From: Ectocarpus siliculosus
Lineage: Eukaryota; Sar; Phaeophyceae; Ectocarpales; Ectocarpaceae
Length of the DNA: 28,112 bases
Assembly: GCA_000310025.1 (NCBI GenBank)
Contig: FN649727.1
Span: 4,015,050-4,043,161, forward strand
Reading direction: 5' to 3'
The notes under the pieces were generated by a model. That model saw only the letters and a program-made list of their open reading frames with translations. It ran no database searches and was not told where the DNA came from. Below are positions 25,044-28,112 of the stretch, piece after piece; within the stretch, counting starts at the first letter, position 1, and each line of letters starts with the position of its first letter. The translations under genes and the position numbers were made by a program.

Positions 25044-27016
25044 ATGGTCGGGAGCGCTGCACCTCCAGGAGCACCCTCCAACGCTCCTTCGTTGTTGGAC
25101 GATTTTCCGGAACTGGCCATCACTCGTGAAGACGATGAGGTGAAAGAAGGGCAGGAACGAAGGAGATTTCCATGGCAACTGAATTCTTGATTTTACCAAG
25201 ATTTTTTGTATCACTTCGGTTTTTCCTTGGAGAGATAATTGACGGATGGGGTGAATGCCATGCCCCCTCCCCCTCTCCTTCCTGAAGGACGGCGTCACCA
25301 AAGATGAGGTAGCCATGTCGAAGGTAATGCCCCGAGGCGTGTTTTCTGTAGATACTACCCGATTCCACTTTCTTTGGGACAACAATGTGCCGCCTCCGCC
25401 TACGCAGATACCCACCCACCAGAACTCTAGTCTATGGCTAGCGTGTTTGTGTTCTATATCCCGCTATAACGTCCAGTCGATTCGCGCGCTCGATGATAAT
25501 TAAAGATGCGCACGCGCGCTCTTCTCCCGATTGGGCAGCCTGTTCCCGCTTCTTCGAGAAGCACACAAACACACACACAGGTACGTACGTTCCCACGTAT
25601 ACTCACCGATGATGATGCGTTTATACTCGTCTCGTCGCGAAACAAGCTTCTGACATCGCTCCTCCAAGAGTCCGGCTGGGGCGAAACAAGCAATGAGGAC
25701 GACCGCGCCATCAATCTGCCGATCGAGTGGGTAGTGGACATAGCGGACAAGGACAACGACTGGTTCCTTGCCACGGCCTTCGGCTACAACGACATGAAGC
25801 AGACTCTGCACGTCATGGTGCCGGACGGCATCAACCCTACCTGGACAGGCGACGTGGCGGTCAACCAGTTGGTGCGCTGTTTTCGATCGATCGTTTGGTG
25901 TAGGCCTGATGACGTTCTCGTTTGTCACTAGTATGCAACCTGGTTGCTGATAAGTTGGGGTGCTCTCTCCAGCGCTGGGGCCGTAAATGCTGCGTGCGGC
26001 AAGGCATTCGGAACTTCTCTGTTGGTAAACACACATACTCTACACGTAGAGCATGTTGCCTGGGCTTTTAAGGTTTGTCGTTCTCCTTCATGTTCAGGTT
26101 GTGGTGCGCATGTTCCTGCGGCAAGTCGATACATAGGCCAATCTCCAGTCAAGCGCCATCCCTCCCCACCATCCCTCTTTGGTGCCGTCTAGTCGCTCTT
26201 TGTGTTGCGCAACTACCGCTTGTTGTCCACGGATAGCTGTTGCAAGCTCGTTAACTTGGCGACAGGAACATTGTTCATACGTCAAGTATTTGTTTTCCAC
26301 CCACTTCACATAATCCTGGTGTCGTGCACACTTCGACCCGTACGGACAAAATGTTGTTGTCGATGTCGTCAGCAACAGGTCGACATTCAGAATCGTGGCA
26401 GTGAGCGACGCATGCCTGACTCCAACGAAGCACAGCGATCAACACCCCACCCCAATCACGTTCTCGTGCAGCTTCGACAGAAAGAGAAGAGCAAACATCC
26501 GTGGCGGTGGTGGTTGCCGCCAGTAGAGGCAGCACCAGGGTAGCGTCCACCCGAACGCTTTGTTGACGAAAGACTTTGAAGGAGTTGGCAGAGGACACAA
26601 CAATGTGGCCTGTCTGTCTCCTCCAGGGGGCTGATATGTTTGTTTTCCCTCTCGTTTAGCACTCCCCCGCCCGAAAAAATACAATGGTCTCGGCACATTC
26701 GTCAAACAGGCCCTCGTTCTGCTAGCGCGAGTACCCGTGCGCTGTGCAAAAAGAAGGCCTCACGCGTCCTCCCCGTTCCGATCCCATTGATGGGTAATCG
26801 ACGGACTTTGTGCCCTCAAGGCCGCAGCGAATGCAATCGACGGACCACACGTCTATTAATGGCTGTCCATAACAGGGCATAGAAATAAACTCCTTTGCTT
26901 CCCTTCAGACTGTGCGACTCTTGGAGTGCTGCGACAAACGCTCCATGGCGCTGTTCAAGCAGCTGGTGCGAGAGAGCGCGATAGAGGTGGATTGGGACGT
27001 GTCCATTCATCATCGG
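25044..27016 (+). CDS. Unknown gene, 5' part (4 exons proposed, 3' end unresolved)
   Basis: Proposed exons: 25044-25139, 25288-25323, 25581-25871, 26909-27016, all phase 0 with GT-AG borders, giving 177 codons that read on without a stop. Exons 3 and 4 are the best supported. They encode a segment with EWVVDIADKDNDWFLATAFGY, LHVMVPDG, PTWTGDVAVN and LLECCDKRSMALFKQLVRES. The pattern Trp-Val-x-Ile-x-Asp ... Trp-Phe-x-Ala ... Leu-His-Val-x-x-Pro-Asp resembles a small SH3-like barrel (Tudor/Agenet type), but this is a weak structural guess. Exon 1 (MVGSAAPPGAPS..., then LLDDFPELAIT) and the 36-nt exon 2 are tentative. The gene continues downstream. No family recognised. Confidence 0.5.
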
Positions 27017-27310
27017 GTGAGAGGATAGAGCGTGCACAGTATGCCACCTGAGATGAATTTTTGTTTTTCTCCCCACGAGAAGCATTCCACACGAAGGATG
27101 AGTGCGGGAGGGCGGGGGCGAGTACAGATTCCTATACCCTTTTCGTCTCCGTGATATCACCAAGCAGCTGGCCCGTCGCGTGCGTATATCACATGCACAC
27201 GCACGCGGCGAACATCTCGCGGAAACTGTCAGCGCACGTCAAGAACAAACCCAACACCCGGACGTTTCAAACAACTTTACCGTGCGAGCGGGGCGAGCGG
27301 CCTGCGGTAA

Positions 27311-27371
27311 CTCGCCGCACCGGGGAAGATGACCCGTCCGGTAGGTCGCCGCACCGCGGAAGATGACCCGT
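27311..27371. repeat. 34-bp direct repeat
   Basis: TCGCCGCACCGGGGAAGATG plus ACCCGT (from 27312) recurs with one change 34 bp later (from 27346). It introduces in-frame stops between the possible downstream exons of the unknown gene. Confidence 0.8.
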
Positions 27372-27765
27372 AACACCAACACCGACGAGGTAGCATTGCC
27401 GTCAACTCGCCAGGTGACAGGCGGGGAGGACAACGACACGGATGATTCGGCTGCCGCCAGCAACCGCAGCAGGAAACCGTCATCAGGAGCAACAGCAGAA
27501 GCAGCAGCAGCCAGCGCGACCGCTCGAGCCACACTGCTGTTGCCCCTGGGGAACCTCGTTGTCGTTGAGGTCGAGAGCGGCGACAACAGTGGCCCCGAAG
27601 GGGGAGCTTCTTGCCCCATTTCAGGCGGCAGCGACGTTGTTGGAGTTGTTGCACTAGGTGGTGAGGGCGGTGGTGACACCGGAGCCACCGCCACCAGCAC
27701 CGAAAAGGAACAGAAGCTGGTGCAGCTAGATGGCCGCTTCGAGCTCCTACACTGCAGAGGTGAAG
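27363..27765 (+). other. Possible downstream exon of the unknown gene (low-complexity, acidic)
   Basis: A long open frame rich in Thr, Ser, Ala, Asp and Gly (TGGEDNDTDDSAAAS, later a Gly/Ala/Thr stretch) ends in QKLVQLDGRFELLHCRGEG at a good donor (GGTACGCG). An upstream segment 27165-27281 is open in the same frame (LARRVRISHAHARGEH...). An intron of 63 or 81 bp from 27282 would join the two in frame, but this is not proven. The minus strand is also open here and Pro-rich. Confidence 0.3.
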
Positions 27766-28112
27766 GTACGCGCGGACGCGTCCAACCGAGGACTCTTTGG
27801 TTGTCATCATATCGCTGTCAAGCCTAAATACAACGTGGACCTAGCAGCATGGGGAAACCCTTAAAGTGCTTGCTCTTTCGCGCCCCATTTTGTGTTCGCT
27901 ATGGCGTGTATGGGGATGTGTTTCCAGCCCATCAACGACGGAGCCCATATCAGATTAACTCGTGGTCATTAAATCACCTTGGCGTGTCAACATCGTGACT
28001 AGCCACCAGGTGTGGCGTAGGTGGTGGGTTTGGCACATATTGTGATCATGCGAAGAAGTACCAAGTTGGGCCTGTTCTGAACACACGAAGTCGTCGCCTT
28101 GCTTCCGTGCCG
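27766..28112. other. Window end, presumed intron
   Basis: I see no gene. If the exon ending at 27765 is real, this is the start of its following intron and the gene leaves the window. Confidence 0.35.

Noticed and set aside
27239-27700. Minus-strand Pro/Ser-rich ORF
   Set aside because: It overlaps the plus-strand open frame, which ends at a better splice donor and follows plus-strand exons; both are low complexity, so neither is certain.

Overview
This is nuclear DNA from an intron-rich eukaryote. I infer a photosynthetic stramenopile, most likely a brown alga of the Ectocarpus type. The grounds are: about one intron per 100-250 coding bases; long intergenic and UTR-like stretches; mixed base composition with GC-rich coding third positions; beta-tubulins and a mitochondrial-type ClpP; and an alpha/beta hydrolase whose N-terminus looks like a bipartite plastid pre-sequence (signal peptide followed by Phe, an ASAFAP-like site). 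Species assignment is inference only.

Layout. (1) 1-3518: gene-poor, repeat-rich DNA with two copies of a poly-C-ended dispersed repeat, a G-rich block, a GCG microsatellite and a hairpin. (2) 3519-12828: two complete 447-codon beta-tubulin genes arranged head to head, copy A on the minus strand (5 exons) and copy B on the plus strand (6 exons). They share a 340 bp intergenic region that must hold both promoters. From the end of intron 2 to the last codons the copies are almost identical, introns included, and form a long inverted repeat. Their 5' introns and 3' flanks are unrelated. Copy B has an extra intron, and its last intron carries a 1,715 bp transposon-like insertion with 8 bp target duplications, terminal inverted repeats and two 42-bp minisatellite arrays. 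Copy A keeps the exact empty site. (3) 12829-14856: non-coding, T/G-rich. (4) 14857-17592: a 5-exon clpP gene (minus strand, 243 aa, mitochondrial-type presequence). (5) 17593-19323: intergenic, with a tRNA-derived SINE and a 116-bp tandem duplication. (6) 19324-23375: a 6-exon alpha/beta hydrolase (minus strand, 318 aa) with Ser/Asp/His triad. One intron holds a third copy of the poly-C repeat. (7) 23376-25043: intergenic, with a second SINE copy lying between inverted repeats. (8) 25044 onward, plus strand: a partly resolved gene of unknown function whose 3' part I could not assemble with confidence.

The genes do not form a pathway. The main interest is genome dynamics: a recent transposon insertion dated by its empty paralogous site, an intron presence/absence difference sitting inside the only diverged patch of an otherwise homogenised tubulin pair, a 15-nt shift in intron position, and two GC-AG introns. 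Exon coordinates were derived by hand from reading frame, splice signals and family conservation. No alignment software or database was used.
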